Under the pieces are notes generated by a model. The model ran no database searches and was not told where the DNA came from. It was given only the letters and a program-made list of their open reading frames with translations. From Phalacrocorax aristotelis (lineage: Eukaryota > Chordata > Aves > Suliformes > Phalacrocoracidae), in NCBI RefSeq assembly GCF_949628215.1, contig NC_134276.1, forward strand, positions 67,496,233-67,560,232: DNA of 64,000 bases, in the 5' to 3' direction. The translations under genes and the position numbers were made by a program. This document shows, in pieces, positions 1 through 12,113 of the stretch (position 1 is its first letter; each line of letters begins with the position of its first letter).

Positions 1-1339
1 GTACTGAGGTGCTTCCATTGTCTGGTACTATTCAATATGGTTACTGGTGGCCTTGGGGTATAAGGTATACTAAAGTTGCAGATGACATGAGGTTGGAAGA
101 AACTGTTCAGTATATTGGAGGAAGTATGCTGGTAGACAGACTTAGCATTCAAAACTATTTTGAATATTGCCCAGCCGTTGGGCATCACCCTTAAAAAGGT
201 GTGGCCCACACAGAGTGTGATGACACAGAGACTAGAGGGAAGCAATGGGAATGTCCACTAGCCTCGAAAACATGGCCGGTGAGGAAAGATCAAATAGATT
301 GGCCTTGTTTAAAATAAAGATGAAAAGACTTCAGGGACACCCAGGATTCAAATTTCATGTGTAACCAACCTCAGCTCCAAAGCATTCACCAGCATAATGA
401 TGACCTACAGGACAAAAGACAAAAACCTTCAAAGCTGTAGTGTGCCACATGAAAGGACCAAGGGCATCATGGAGGCCTTCAGGCCCAGTGCTAACAGGGT
501 ACTTTTAAAGTCAGAATGCAAAGATTATCCTGAAATATAGGCAATGTTCTATGCAGCACACACATTAGAAGAACTCTTAACAGCCTTGCCAGCCTAACCT
601 TGGAATCTGGGGACTCTTTCTGGGCACAATTCTAGCAAATTATTTAATTTTGACATATAAGCAAGGTACCTGAGCCAGGCATCTGAGAAACAAAGACCTT
701 AAAAATATTAATTAAGAAAATTTAGGTCCGAGTTACACATCAAAATGGTGAAAAAAAATCATTTAACTTTAGAGACAGCCAGCAACATAAATATAAAATG
801 AAGTTCTGCCACACTTACAATGCATTGAACTAATTAACAAGTATTAATTAATAATGCATCCTAGATCACACCTGTTTAGCAGTCTTTGCATTGGCATTGT
901 GCAAGCACTGTTGGTAGTACACAGATCCCTCGTCAATTTCACTGGACTGGGGGGAATCCAAAGTTGCACTAAAAGCTCTCTATGCTAGTTTTTAAGTGTG
1001 TAAGTTCCACCTCAACCTATTTCTAATATGCTAGTGTGCTCCTGCTCCTGTAGGCCTCAGTAAGAGCATTGTCTACCAGCTTGGTGATGGTCACCCGCTT
1101 CATAACCACACATACATTCTTTTAACCTGACAACACCAGTGATCTTGCCTCCAGACTGGTCCCTGAGGGGCACCTCCAACCGCCTGCCTCTTTCAGTATC
1201 TTGGCTTCCCTTTAGCAATCTCCATACCTGATGGTGACCCACACTTGCAGCTGTCTGCTCCACATTAAGTCACTTTCTCTGAAGGACTCTATTGTGTGTA
1301 GCATTATTCAGACAGATTTGCTTCACTGCATTGCTTTTG
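1..1339. other. Upstream intergenic sequence, nothing identified
   Basis: I see no gene here. Short open frames at 9-194 (plus) and 1057-1263 (minus) have no recognisable domain and are of chance length. In the human genome GRK1 lies upstream of TMEM255B, but I found no GRK1-like exon in this stretch. Confidence 0.5.
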
Positions 1340-2240
1340 CCTCAGGAATCACTTACCTTATCAAAGATCTTGTTAGTCTGACACGATCTAACTTTGATGA
1401 ACCATACTGTAGTTGAACCCATTTCTCACTAACCTCTAAGACTTTGCCCAGTCAAATTAATGGGGCATGGAGTTGCGGTTCCCCTCACCCCCTCTGCCTT
1501 TTTATGAGAGGTTTCCTATTCTTCAGTAACAGTGCTTCACCTGCAACTTGGCTGATTCACTGAAAACCTTGCTCAGGACTTGAAAAGGTAACTACCAATT
1601 CTTTCAACATTTGGGGTGCAATTTTTCTGGGCCTGTCACAAGAAACAGCCAAAGTTATGCTTCCTTTTCACATCTGCTAATGTAATAATTTCCAATATCC
1701 TCACTTGCTTTAGGTTCTCTGCCAATACCCTCATGTAAACAATTCTTTAACTGAAAACTGAGGCAGTGTATTAATTCAAGATTTGGAGCAGCCTCACTCT
1801 TCTTCATCCCATTCCCAGCATTTACTGACCATATGTCTTCCTTCTCTGAATCGTTTTTGTTTATATAGTTGAAGAATTCTTTGTTATCTGTTGCCCCGTT
1901 CTTTGTAACATCTGGCTCAGCTAGATTTTTATCCATTCTTTCTCTCTGGTTCTGTAGTTTCTAACCCTGTTAACTGTAGTTCGCCCGTTTCCTTTCCTGT
2001 AGTTGTGCTCACTGCTTTACTATCCATTTTCAGGTAGTTACTTATCCACTAGGTCTACAATTGTTCTTGACTATTCCAACCTCTTTTAGGGGATGAAAGT
2101 GCTACACAGGATTTTTCATTTTGGATTTAAAGTGAGTCCATGATTCTTCCATACTCAAATGCTTGAGTTTTTAGGTCCAAGCAGCCTCACCAATCATTTT
2201 TCTGTAGTTTCCTAATGTTTGCCCTCTGACCCCCAGGACT
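1340..2240 (-). mobile_element. Old, degraded CR1-type LINE ORF2 fragment
   Basis: On the minus strand, short stretches resemble the CR1 ORF2 region between endonuclease and reverse transcriptase, in the right order. Near 2120-2140 there is an E-S-W-x-x-F-K-like motif. At about 1855-1900 there is D-N-K-E-F-F-N-Y-I-N. At about 1570-1605 there is G-P-E-K-L-H-P-K-M-L-K-E-L, which corresponds to the G-P-D-G-x-H-P-R-V-L motif that opens the CR1 RT domain. Near 1350-1390 the DNA resembles the 'cgtgtc...actaac...gataaggt' block of RT. Stops and frameshifts separate these pieces. The 93-codon minus frame at 1655-1936 is a surviving part of it. The ends are uncertain, and related sequence may continue beyond 2240. 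Confidence 0.55.
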
Positions 2241-3599
2241 GTAGGACCAGATCTATTTTTGACTGTCCTGAGATTTGCAGTAAAAACCAGGCGTCATTCA
2301 TCAAAGGTTATTTTCTATAATCAAATTGCTTTAAAAAGGATTTATTTTGTTTACTGAAAAGAATTCTACAGCAGCTTCCCCTTGGTGGCTGTTGGTAGAA
2401 AATGTTTATTGCCCATCACACCCACGAATATATGCTGCATATGGTATTTGTTTTCCAAACTGTCTGGGGAATTAAAGTCTTCCTCAGGCGTCCCTGTTAT
2501 TTAGTGTTGATGGAAATCTCTACTCATAGCCATCCCTGAATCTGAGGCTCTATACCAGATTTTGGGGCTTTTTTATCGGTCTTATCCACGGTCACTTTCA
2601 AAGAAATGTTTTATTTGTACCATCACCTCTTCTGTCTTCTCAATCTATTATGTCATTAATTTCTATTAATAATTAGTAATTAATAGGACAAATACTACCT
2701 CTATTCTCATTTTGTCTTTTCTTCAACCCCTCCAGGTTAGAGGATGTGAAGAGGAAAAAGTGGCTTCATGGCTGGCCTTAGCTCCTGGCTTACTTGGCTT
2801 CATAGACTAGGTGTGGTACCTGAGAAAGTTCTCTCTTTCCATCTAACCATTTTCTGGGGAAATCAGCCAAAGACTGAAAAAGTTACACATATGTATACAT
2901 GTACACATTTAGAGGTTTGAGCAAAAGAAAAACTGGAATGTTAAATAGAGCTGCGTTTGTTGCAAGTGGGAGAACACACTGTAGTGTAAGCAAAGCGCTT
3001 GGCATCAAAAACATTGCCCACAAAAAATGTTCTTATGTTCTCTGCTACGGGCAAGTCCTTGCAAAAGGAACAGCAGGCACTGGAACAGCACAGTGGCTGT
3101 TGGCTCGCTCTTCTCAGTTGTTCCCAGGCCCTTTCAGGCAGAAGTCACCCGTCCCTGCAGCCAGTAGCACTAGAAGCAGCAGCTAGCTCCTCCTTGGGTG
3201 GCAGCAGGACAAGGGGCAGGATCTGCCGTGGGAATGAAAACCGGGACAGAAGGAGAGCGCCAGTGAGGCTGGGAAATTAGTAGGACACCATGTGAGAAAA
3301 AGAATAGCCCTACGCCATCTCTTGACTGTTGTCGTTGTCTGCCTTAGCCTATGCCTACCTTAACCTTTGTCTCCGAGATGCCTGGCTTTGTTATTAATTT
3401 TATTAACACTTCTGGTTGCGGTGGTATTTAATTTCTGATTGATACTGATTATTTTTTTTAAAAGGGAAAACTGAAAGGAAAGCTTGATAATTCTGATCTG
3501 AAACAGGTGGAAAAATTGGTCCCCTCATAGGCCAAGAACAAATCAAGAAGGGCAGCCAAGCCTGGGTCACAGGTAAAGCACATAATGAATGGAATTATT
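2241..3599. other. Upstream flank of the CpG island, no gene seen
   Basis: The left half is AT-rich, with short TTAATTA-like runs near 2650-2690. The right half becomes GC-richer towards the island. Overlapping plus-strand open frames at 2899-3186 and 2999-3280 have no recognisable domain. Untranslated first-exon sequence of TMEM255B could begin near the right end, but no transcription start can be placed from sequence alone. Confidence 0.4.
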
Positions 3600-4445
3600 G
3601 ACCGCCGTGCCGATGAGGACCTACTCCACACCCCTGCCGTCCCCCCGCCCAAACGCCAGCCTGGAGATGGGGCGCAGACGGGGCGCACGGGGAGCGGGGC
3701 AGAGGCAGAGCCCGGGGACGGCGGGCGAGAGGCGGCGGGGGGACCCCGGGCCCCAACGCCCAGCGCCCCTCCCGCCCAGGGGGGAGCTGGCCCTTTCCAG
3801 GCCCTGGGCCAACAGGTACAGCCCTGGGCCGCTCTGTTTGACACGGGCCATGGCAGGCGACCCTCCGGCACCGGCCGAAGCCGAGGCCGCCCCGTTCCCC
3901 CCCCGCCCGTCAGCCGCGGGGCTGGGGGCGGCACCGGCCGGTTCGGCCTTAGGAACCGCCTCGCCCCGCCCCAGCCCCCCGCCGCTCTCCCCCCGCGGGG
4001 CGGGCCCGCCGGGCCGCCCGCACCCCGCGGCCACCACCGCCCGCGGCGCGGCCAGGCGCGGAGCGGAGCGGAGGCGGCCGCGGGTGGAAGATGATGATGG
4101 CGCCGCCGCCCGCCCCCGCCGTGTCGGGTCCGCTGGCCGTGCTGGACCCCACAGGTGAGCCCCGGCACCTGCCCCGCCGCAACTTTCCTGCCCCGCCGAG
4201 GGTTTGAGCCCCGGGGACACGGCGGCGGGGCGGGAGAGCGGGAGCCGGCAGCCGGCTGCGGGGGCCGGGGGGGTAGCCGGGGGCTGCCCCGGGGCAGTGC
4301 GGCGGCCCCGGCCTCCCCGCTTTAGTTGGGGGGCTGGAAGGGCGCAGGCGGGGGCTGTGCCCGGCTGTGTCCCGCAGCGAGGGGGCGGCGGGGGGCGTGG
4401 GGGGAGCAGCCTGAGGTGGCCAGCGAGGGTCGTGCTGTCGCTCAC
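3600..4445 (+). promoter_or_regulatory. TMEM255B: CpG-island promoter of TMEM255B
   Basis: Base composition changes abruptly to very GC-rich with dense undepleted CpG, and falls back to AT-rich sequence just after 4445. Sp1-type GC boxes are visible, for example CCCCGCCCC at 3964-3972 and GGGGCGGGC at about 3997-4005. I see no TATA box at a plausible distance. The island covers the first coding exon and its splice donor, which is the usual layout of a TATA-less vertebrate promoter. Runs of G near 4255-4290 could form G-quadruplexes. The long open frames on both strands here follow from the scarcity of AT-rich stop codons. Confidence 0.85.
4091..4154 (+). CDS. TMEM255B: TMEM255B coding exon 1 (start codon, phase 1 end)
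   Basis: This exon encodes the cytoplasmic N-terminus: three Met codons, then a proline/alanine-rich stretch ending in L-A-V-L-D-P-T and the first base of a Gly codon. It ends at a canonical donor, G|GTGAGC. The L-D-P-T-G ending joins in frame to exon 2 and matches the start of vertebrate TMEM255B, which is what separates it from the paralogue TMEM255A. Three ATGs lie in tandem (4091, 4094, 4097). Only the third has both A at -3 and G at +4, so translation may start there, removing two residues. The exon sits inside the CpG island. The 5' untranslated part cannot be bounded. Confidence 0.85.
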
Positions 4446-7400
4446 ACTCCCGCTCACCCAGGTGTTTAAAAATATCAAATTTTCCTCTGAGCTTTCCACC
4501 GTGCTTAATGCATCACCGTGCTAATTTATAGCTTTATACGGGACGTTAATAGAAAATTAATGCAAGAGCATTAATCCATACCTGCTGGATGGAAATGGCC
4601 GGTTGCTGTGCTGGGGCAGGTGGACGTGTCAGCGGGGTGCGGAGCTGGCGTGGGGCAGGCTGGTGGCCGGGACGGCGTGAGGTGACAGGCCTCTGAGCAG
4701 GCAGCATCCGCACCGGCTGGCAGCCCGGCTTCTTCCTCCTCTTTCTACGAATTCAGGGGTTCGTTGCTAAAGTGGTGCGCTGCTCGTATTTGTACGGCGC
4801 ACGTCCTGGAAAATAAAGACCTACGCAAAAGAAAGGAGAAATGCTTCGTTCTTTTAGTGACATTCAGTAAAGTCGAGAAAATACAGAACTTACTGCTAGG
4901 AATTGCTCTGTCTAGTGTTTGAAGGGGTAAACAGACTTCGCTACCTACATACAGGTTGTGACAGCCAGTTAAAAAATGTATTAGATCTTAATTTTTGTCT
5001 TAAATCTGGAGGAAAAATGGTATCGGTGTTGAAGAGGCAGCAGCGAAAGATGTCCTGTAACTTAAGAATGTTTTCAGGTAATCAGCAGAAAAGGAAGAAT
5101 CTGTATGCTAGCTTTAAACTAGTGGTTAGCTGCTCATTAAATTATTTATTAGGGAAACAATTGCTGCCAAAGCAATGAAGTCATAGTGACACTGCATGAT
5201 ATCATTTACTATAGCTATACTACATAGTGTCAAAGAAGGGTTTGTGGTTTTTTTTCAGCCTTTTTTTTTTTAATAGAATGTAAAAGAGCACAGCAATGTT
5301 TCCTGTGGTCTTGAATATATAACACACTCATGGATTCTTCCTCAACAAACTCATAGTAAAGATAAGAGACTGATAGCTGATAAAATCTGCTATCTTGTGG
5401 CTTGAAATGAATGCTGTTGCATCTGGTTTAATTAGTTCAGCACTCTGGACAAGTCAAGCATTTAATCAGAAAAGGGAAAGTAGTCACCAATAGCAGGTGC
5501 AAATATCTCTTTTAAGCATCTCAGTCCATCACATTTAATTTTGGGAGGCAATGTAGGATTAATTCAATTTCACTGGCATAAACCATTTTTGAAAATACAC
5601 TATGAAAACCATAGCCAAGAGAGAGATGGCACTGAAGTGAGCACTGCAGTAATTAAAAATTATTAATTTAGCTCCAAAGATCTTCCCTTAAATATATTCT
5701 CAGTAGCAGCAAAGCAGTGGATACCTTTGATACTGTATTCCTCTGTCTATGGTGAATTTCTGCTTAAATTATCTTATTATATATGGTTAATGCCACTCTG
5801 AAACATGTCACAATTTTTAGTAGTATACATTAGGTAATAAAATGCACTGTTTCTTCTGCTACAAAACTTTTCTCCCTTATTTTTTCTCATATTAGAATGC
5901 TAATGGACATTGGGCTGGGCCATTATTTGGGATAAGTGTTTCCATTTAGATCACCTTAACTAGATCAAAGAGGAAGGTATGAAATTGTGTGGTGCTAATA
6001 TTCAGCAAATGTGAGCATGATCCCAGCAAACTGCTGCATCCGGCAGCGATTCTTTCCTTCCCAAAAATCATTCCATGCTTTTTAATAGGCTTTATGGTGT
6101 CTGGAGCTGGATTTTAAAAGGAACGGTGAAGTTAGCAAAGTATAGTTTCCTTGGTCTAAATGCAGAGGCTTTTTTGAGTTAAATTGCAGGTCATATGCAA
6201 GTTTTCTGACATTGAGAGATGCTGTTTCACTCTCTTCTTTCTTTCCCTTGACCATTGGATGCATTTCGTACCATGGACATTTTTCATCGTAAATTTGTTC
6301 ATTCTCCTTTGAAACTCACCCTTTGCTTCATTCAAATCCAGACCCTACCGCTCACCAATAGATCTACCACTTTGCATTCTACCACCAATCTGATCTATAC
6401 CCTCCCCACAAAAGCATTAATTTTCCGTACCCTTCCTACAAACTGAATTTATTCCCCAGCCATCGTGAACAGAGCATTTTAAATATCATTTGGTTTTCTG
6501 CAACTGATGAATGGATAAAATTTTTTGCTGAGTCCAGGAGAGCTGCTGAGTTGAGGCACTTCTTTGTACTCTCTGGAGGATGATCTCAATTTCTCTCCTC
6601 ACGGGTCTTTCTCTGTCCCAGGGAGAGAGAAGTCTGGTGTCTTTCCTCCTTGTCCTGATAGCGTTCTCTTTCCTTCCATTGGGGTAGCAGGGCTGAGTGG
6701 CTCAAGCAGGTACATTGCCTGACAGATGTTTAGCAAGAAGAGCAGAGAGTGTTTCTGGAACTGTTCCTTTTCATGCACAGTTTAAGTCTTAGCCAGGCAG
6801 AGCACAAGCTGTGATGTAGAAGCAGCGTTACCACTAATTTATCTCCCAACTTTTATTGTAGCACCCATTGCTGCAGTGTCAAAACTCAGTTAATCCTTTG
6901 CTGGCCAAAACTGCTGAAGAATATTGTCAGTAGAAGGTAATAAGATGTCCACACCCTCTGTTGACCCTGGCCTCAGGCTAATGCTAATAAAGATAGGACA
7001 AGAAGATTTCTTTCTACATGCTTGATTTTCGGTATGCTAGAGATATGAATTTGAAGCTATAACTAAATTGGAGTAAGGTCCAAGAGTTCGTATGTTCATA
7101 CTGAATCACTGTTAAAGAATTAAAGGGAATAAATGTCAAAATTATTCTGAAAGTCACTTCAGTATTAAGAAAATCGGAAAATCAATAGCCTAGATTAACT
7201 GTTTCCTGCACTGCAGTAATGTTAGTGTTGGAAGAAAATTCAACCTAGAAATACTGACAGCAACATTTCCTCTGCTCTTTAACTGTTCTTCTTGTATATG
7301 GTCAGTCCTCGGTCCAGGCCCTGCCACAGAGAGTGTCAGGGAAGAAGACTGGGCCAGCCCTGCTGTCTGTGCTGTGGACAGGGATCCTGAGGGAATAGTC

Positions 7401-8514
7401 TGGCGTTGAGTTTCGGCTGGTAGGTACATTAAAAACAGATCCAAAAAAACTGTATGGCAACTGCTACAAACAACAGTAAACAAAGACTTGAAAAATCTTG
7501 GGAGCCACCATGACCGAAATAGCAGAAGGGAGCTAACAGTAGCAACCCTTTGCAGCTGTAGCCTTTTTTGTCTGAAGATAATATGCTGCTTTACAAATAT
7601 TACTTAGGCCTCACAATATGCTGGTGACATATATGTGTAATTACACACATTTTGATAGATATAGCAAAGATTTTTATTGATGTGACTAAGGAAACCCAGA
7701 CAGACAGAGCAGAAACCGATTTAGACCTGATTTCTACCCATTTTCTCTGAACACATGGCAGTCTTTGAGAACAAGGGCTTGCATCAGTCTCTGCTCCAGA
7801 AGGGGCCTTTCTGTGCTCCTGCCTGTGAGTCATCTCCACTCAGGGTGGAGTTTATAGCTAACTGTATGTAGTTACGAGAGTTTCCAAACCAGGGTATGAA
7901 AAGGAAGAGATATCATTGGATATTTGTATCTGATTTGAGATGCAGCTTGTAATAGGTCAACAAATGTGAGGATTGAAGGGTATCCCGTACATACATTGAT
8001 TATGCTTTCTGGCACATAGACATTTTGATGTTAAAATGTAGTCCAGTCCAAAATATGACCCTACAAATAATGACATTCTTTTCTGTTTTATCTCACTAAG
8101 TCCACATCCAATTTACTCCACTTACAAATAAGAGCATGCTTTTCCTAAGACATTTTCCAGCAAACTCATGTCTTTTCTTTTTTGCACATCATTATTGATA
8201 ACCAAAACTCTGGAGGGCAGGTTGGACCCATAGTTTATCTCCATGCAATCTGATTAACCTTTGCTTGTACCATGTTACTTTGAGAAAAATGTGGAGGCTT
8301 GTCTCCTAAGGCACTTTTCATAAAAGCAGGCGTTTGGTGGCTTCAGAAACAATTGGCTGAGGGGCGCCTGTCCCATTGACAATCAGAAGGTTTGTGTTCC
8401 TACATCCCTTTAAAGTATGTCTACATTGCAGCTGCAGTCTTGTAACAGCAGATATATGAGCACACGTACCCAAGCCACCTTTAGTCTAGCTGTCTTGTCT
8501 ATCATAAAACCCAT
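4155..8514. other. TMEM255B: TMEM255B intron 1, left part
   Basis: GC-rich up to about 4800, then ordinary AT-rich intron. Several short open frames (for example 4903-5178 and 7190-7483) show no domain. I see no exon-like block with flanking splice sites that would fit TMEM255B, and no RNA gene. Confidence 0.6.
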
Positions 8515-9985
8515 TCAGGTGGGAAGGTACCTCTGGAAGTTGCTAGGCCAACCTCCTGCTTAAAGCAGGGTCAACTATGAGGCCTGACCAGGTTGCTCAG
8601 GGCTTTTTCTGGTAGGATCCTGAAAACCTCCAAGGGTGGAGACAGCACAGCCTCTTTGGGCAACCAACCAGTGCTTAACTGTCCTAATGCTGAAATTTTT
8701 TCTCCTTATACCAAGTCTGAAACACTTCTTGTGTTTCAGTGTATGTCCACTGTCTTTTGTCCTCCTGCAGTGCACCACTATGAAAAGCCTGAGTCTGTCC
8801 TTTTGACAACCACTTCATAGGCACTGGAAGACTGCTACTAGGCCTACTAAAAGGCATCTCATCTCCTGGCTGAGCAAGCCCTCTTCCCTCAGCCTCTTCT
8901 CATACAGTGAGTGCACCAGCCCCCTGACCTTCTTTGGGGTCCCCTGTTGAATTCACTGCAATTAATTGATGTATTTCCTGTACTGGGGGCCCAAAACTGG
9001 ATGTAATATTATATGTGGTCTAAAAAGTGCTGAACAGAGGGGTATAGTTACTCCTCTGATATACTGATGATGCTCCTTTTAATACAGCCCAGGATGCTCT
9101 TGGCCGCCTTTGCTGCCAGGGCACATTGCTGGTTCATGTTCAGCTCATTGTCTGCCAACACCCCTGGGTCCTTTTCAAAAGAGCTGCTTCCCAGCCTGGC
9201 AGTCCCCAGCTTGTATCATGGCAAGGCATTATTCCTTTCTTTGCTGAGGACTTTGCATCTGTCTGTTGGATTCTGTAAGGTTTCTGCCGACCCATTTTTC
9301 CAGCCTGCCTAGATCCCTTTGAATAGCAGCCCTGCCCTCCAGGGTATCAACTGGCCCCATCAGTTTTGTATCAGCTGCCAACTTCATGAGCAGACATGCT
9401 ACCACTTTCTCTAGGTCATTGATGAATACATTAAACGGGAGAGGTCTCAAGACAGACCCCCACAGTACTCCACTTGTTAGTGGCCTCCAGGTAGAGTACA
9501 ATCCATTAACCACCCCCTCTGAACCCCAACAATCCAGCCAATTTAACCATCTGCTTGTCTACCCATCCAGGCCATGACATCCCAACTGGGTTATAAGAAT
9601 GTTGTGGGATACCATGTTAAAAAAGCCTTGCTAGATTTGAGGTAGACGTCATCCACTGCTCCACAAGTCCAGTCATTTTGTCATAGCAGGCAGTCGGTTT
9701 GGTCAGGCATGATTTGCCTCTGGTAAATCCATGCAGGCTGTTGTCAATCACCTTTCCTTATGTGTCTAGAAATGTCTTACAAGAGGATTTGCTCCATATT
9801 TCTGGTCCCAGACTCCCAGGAACCAAAGTGAGGTTGATTGGCTTGTAATTCCCCAAAGCATCATTTTGACCTTTTTTAAAGATAGGTGGAGCATTTGTCT
9901 TTCTTTGCTTGTTGGGGATTCCGCTGTCTCCATGACTTTCCAGATATGACAGAGGGTGGCAAGGGCATCAGATTTTTTTTAAAAT
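8515..9985 (-). mobile_element. CR1 LINE, 5'-truncated, minus strand
   Basis: Reading the minus strand, this is the 3' half of a chicken-repeat-1-type LINE. It holds the C-terminal half of the reverse transcriptase followed by the 3' untranslated region. The RT part is clearest at 9229-9513, where N-V-F-I-N-D-L-E and R-A-A-I-Q-R-D-L-x-R-L-E-K-W are readable; both are typical of CR1 RT. On the plus strand the block at 8520-8680 ('gttgctagg...gcaaccaaccagtgcttaac') is the reverse complement of the CR1 3' UTR. Several frameshifts and stops show it is dead. The (ATTCTATG) tail expected at the 8515 end is not recognisable. It lies in intron 1, antisense to TMEM255B. Confidence 0.85.
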
Positions 9986-10044
9986 CTGGTAGATATATTG
10001 AATGAATCATATTAGTTTATGGGAAGGGAAACTGATTTGTGGAG

Positions 10045-10554
10045 TGTCGTGGTTTAGCCAGCAACTCAGCCCCACACAGCCACTTGCTCACTCCCCCACT
10101 GGTGGGATGGGGGAGAGAATCAGAAGGGTAGCGCTCATGGGTTTTGATAAGAACAGTTTAATAATTAAAATAAAACAATAACGGCAACAATAATGCAATG
10201 GAAAGAAAAACAAAGAGGGGTGCAAAACCCAGGCTGGGGGTGGAGGGCAAGGGGGAATGAACCACCAAAACAACCCGCATGTGACGCAGCTGCTCACCAC
10301 CTGCCAACCCAACACCACCAGTCCCCAAGCCGCAAGCTCCCCCCGCACGCCAGCTGCCCTGGTTAATGTACTGGTCATGGCATCACATGGTATGGAATGA
10401 ACATCCCATGGGCCAGTCGGGGTCAGCTGTCTTGGCTGTGGCCCCGCCTCTCCCGGCCCCCTGCCCACGTGGCAGAGCATGGGAAGCTGGAAAGGTCCCT
10501 GACTGCTACAGGCACTACAGTGACGAGAATTAACTTTCTCAACCAAAACCAGCA
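10045..10554 (-). repeat. 3' LTR of the retrovirus
   Basis: Relative to the element this is the downstream LTR: it begins TGCTGG at 10554 and ends at 10045 (TGTCGT on the plus strand). It is 510 bp, the same length as the other copy, and differs from it at nine positions. A minus-strand ATTAAA at 10157-10162 is a possible polyadenylation signal, which would put U3 at about 10180-10554. I see no clear TATA box. Confidence 0.92.
10088..10480 (-). other. Sense-strand open frame inside the 3' LTR
   Basis: From an ATG at 10480 a frame of 130 codons runs to a stop at 10088; with upstream non-ATG starts it is open from about 10564. The other LTR holds the same frame (16609-16217), with only a few changed residues near the C-terminal end. 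The predicted product has a hydrophobic valine/leucine/tryptophan segment in the middle and a cysteine- and leucine-rich hydrophobic C-terminal third. I recognise no family. GC-rich sequence and the duplication of LTRs make chance a real possibility, so I do not call it a gene. Confidence 0.3.
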
Positions 10555-10570
10555 CATTCCCCACCCCTTA
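10555..10570 (-). other. Polypurine tract (plus-strand primer) of the retrovirus
   Basis: On the minus strand TAAGGGGTGGGGAATG directly precedes the LTR start TGCTGG. A purine-rich run exactly at the 5' edge of the 3' LTR is what primes plus-strand synthesis in retroviruses. One T in the middle and one at the end break the purine run. Confidence 0.8.
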
Positions 10571-11450
10571 TTCCATACCATTTACACCATGCCCAGGTCC
10601 CATACCATCCAATAGAACCTTACTAACCACCACCCCATCCCTTCCCATCCTTTGACATAATACACAGACACCTTTCCCTTAGTTTATGGACCTTCCCTGT
10701 ACTTCTTCCCTTTACTTCCCTGTAAAATGTCCATAATAATGTCCATTGAGTTCACCCAGTCCATGACTCCAGGCTCCATCTGTCATATCAGTCTTTCAGG
10801 GCAGGAGAGATGGTGTGTGTGGTGGTGGGTTGCTACATACCAAGTCAGTCTTCATTCCATCACTGCTGCACTTGGCTTGTTTCATCAAAGTTCATCTTCC
10901 ATGGATTGGGAAATTTTTACTATGATATCATTGATATGGCATATAGCAACCACAGAAGAGATGACATGCAATATTATATAGCAGTTTGCATTATGCCATT
11001 CAGTTCATTGGCTGTTTTCACCCAAGTTCAAATCCCCTTGAGGCACACACCAGACTCCTCCATCCTTCTGCATCACCTACCAAGTGCACACAGGTCCTTG
11101 AGCAAAAGCAATCCCACGAATGGGTTTGTCTTTGCCTGAGGCAGGAAGAACCCAGACTGTCTTCCCCAGCATATTTTTTACGTGCACTACAGGGACTTTA
11201 TCCCCTTCCACGGTACCTAAGGGTTCTGATTAGGCAAGGCCAGCTCGATTGGCAGATCCCCAAGTGTTGGCTAATCAGGTGGCTTTTGCTAAATGTGTAT
11301 CCCAGTGTTTGAATGTTCCACTCCCCATTGCTCTCAGTGTAGATTTTAACAGTCCATTGTACTGTTCAATTTTTCCAGAGACTGGTGCATGATAGGAGAT
11401 GTGATGCACCCACTCAGTACCATGCTCTTTGGCCCAGGTCTGAGGCTATT
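10571..11450 (-). pseudogene. pol: Retroviral integrase C-terminal part and 3' spacer, frames broken
   Basis: Downstream of the stop at 11451 the minus strand still reads, in another frame, a block near 11340-11370 with G-K-I-E-Q-Y-N-G, which carries the glutamate of the integrase D,D-35-E triad. The rest of the C-terminal domain is split over frames down to about 10930. From there to the polypurine tract the sequence is non-coding and purine-rich on the minus strand. No signal peptide, surface or transmembrane region of an envelope protein is seen. Confidence 0.6.
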
Positions 11451-12113
11451 TCAGAATTGAGTCCCATTGTCTGACTCAGTTCTCTCTGGGGTGCCGTGTC
11501 GCCACAGGACTTGTTTTTCCAGGCCCAGGACAGTGTTCTGGGCAGTGGCGTAAGGGATGGGATATGTTTCCAGCCAGCCGGTCGTTGCTTCCACCATTGT
11601 AAGCACATGGTGCTTGCCTTGGCGGGTCTGTGGGAGTGTGATATAGTCAATCTGCCAGGCCTCCCCATATTTATATTTCAGCCATCGTCCCCCATACCAC
11701 AGAGGATTTACCCACTTGGTTTGCTTGATTGCGGCGCATGCTTCACATTCGTGGATAACCTGTGCAATAGCGTCCATGGTCAAGTCCACCCCTCGATCAC
11801 GAGCCCACCTGTATGTTCCATCTCTTCCTTGATGGCCTGAGGTGTCATGGGCCCACCGAGCTAGAAATAGTTCACCCTTATGCTGCCAGTCCAGATCCAC
11901 CTCAGCCACTTCAATCTTAGCAGCCTGATCCACCTGCTGGTTGTTTTGATGTTCTTCAGTGGCCCGACTCTTGGGGACGTGAGCATCCACATGCGTACCT
12001 TTACAACCAGGTTCTCTACCCGGGCAGCAATATCTTGCCACAATGTGGAAGCCCAGATGGGTTTGCCTCTGCGCTGCCAGTTGTTCTGCTTCCAGTGCTG
12101 TAACCACCCCCAC
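11451..12113 (-). pseudogene. pol: Retroviral integrase (zinc-binding and catalytic core, truncated)
   Basis: After about 40 out-of-frame residues, this frame reads the end of RNase H and then integrase. The HHCC zinc-binding region is visible as W-A-H-D-T-S-G-H followed about 30 residues later by H-E-C-E-A-C. The catalytic core contains Y-G-E-A-W-Q-I-D-Y-I (first Asp) and E-S-D-N-G-T (second Asp). The frame stops just after the second Asp, so the Glu of the triad lies in a different frame downstream and the protein cannot be made in one piece. It would normally insert the viral DNA into the host chromosome as part of the Pol polyprotein. Confidence 0.85.

Noticed and set aside
3458..4499. 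Long open frames on both strands of the CpG island (up to 292 codons on the minus strand, 189 on the plus)
   Set aside because: They are rich in Pro, Arg, Gly and Ala, overlap each other in several frames, have no domain, and are explained by the scarcity of stop codons in very GC-rich DNA. Only 4091-4154 has a family match and a splice donor.
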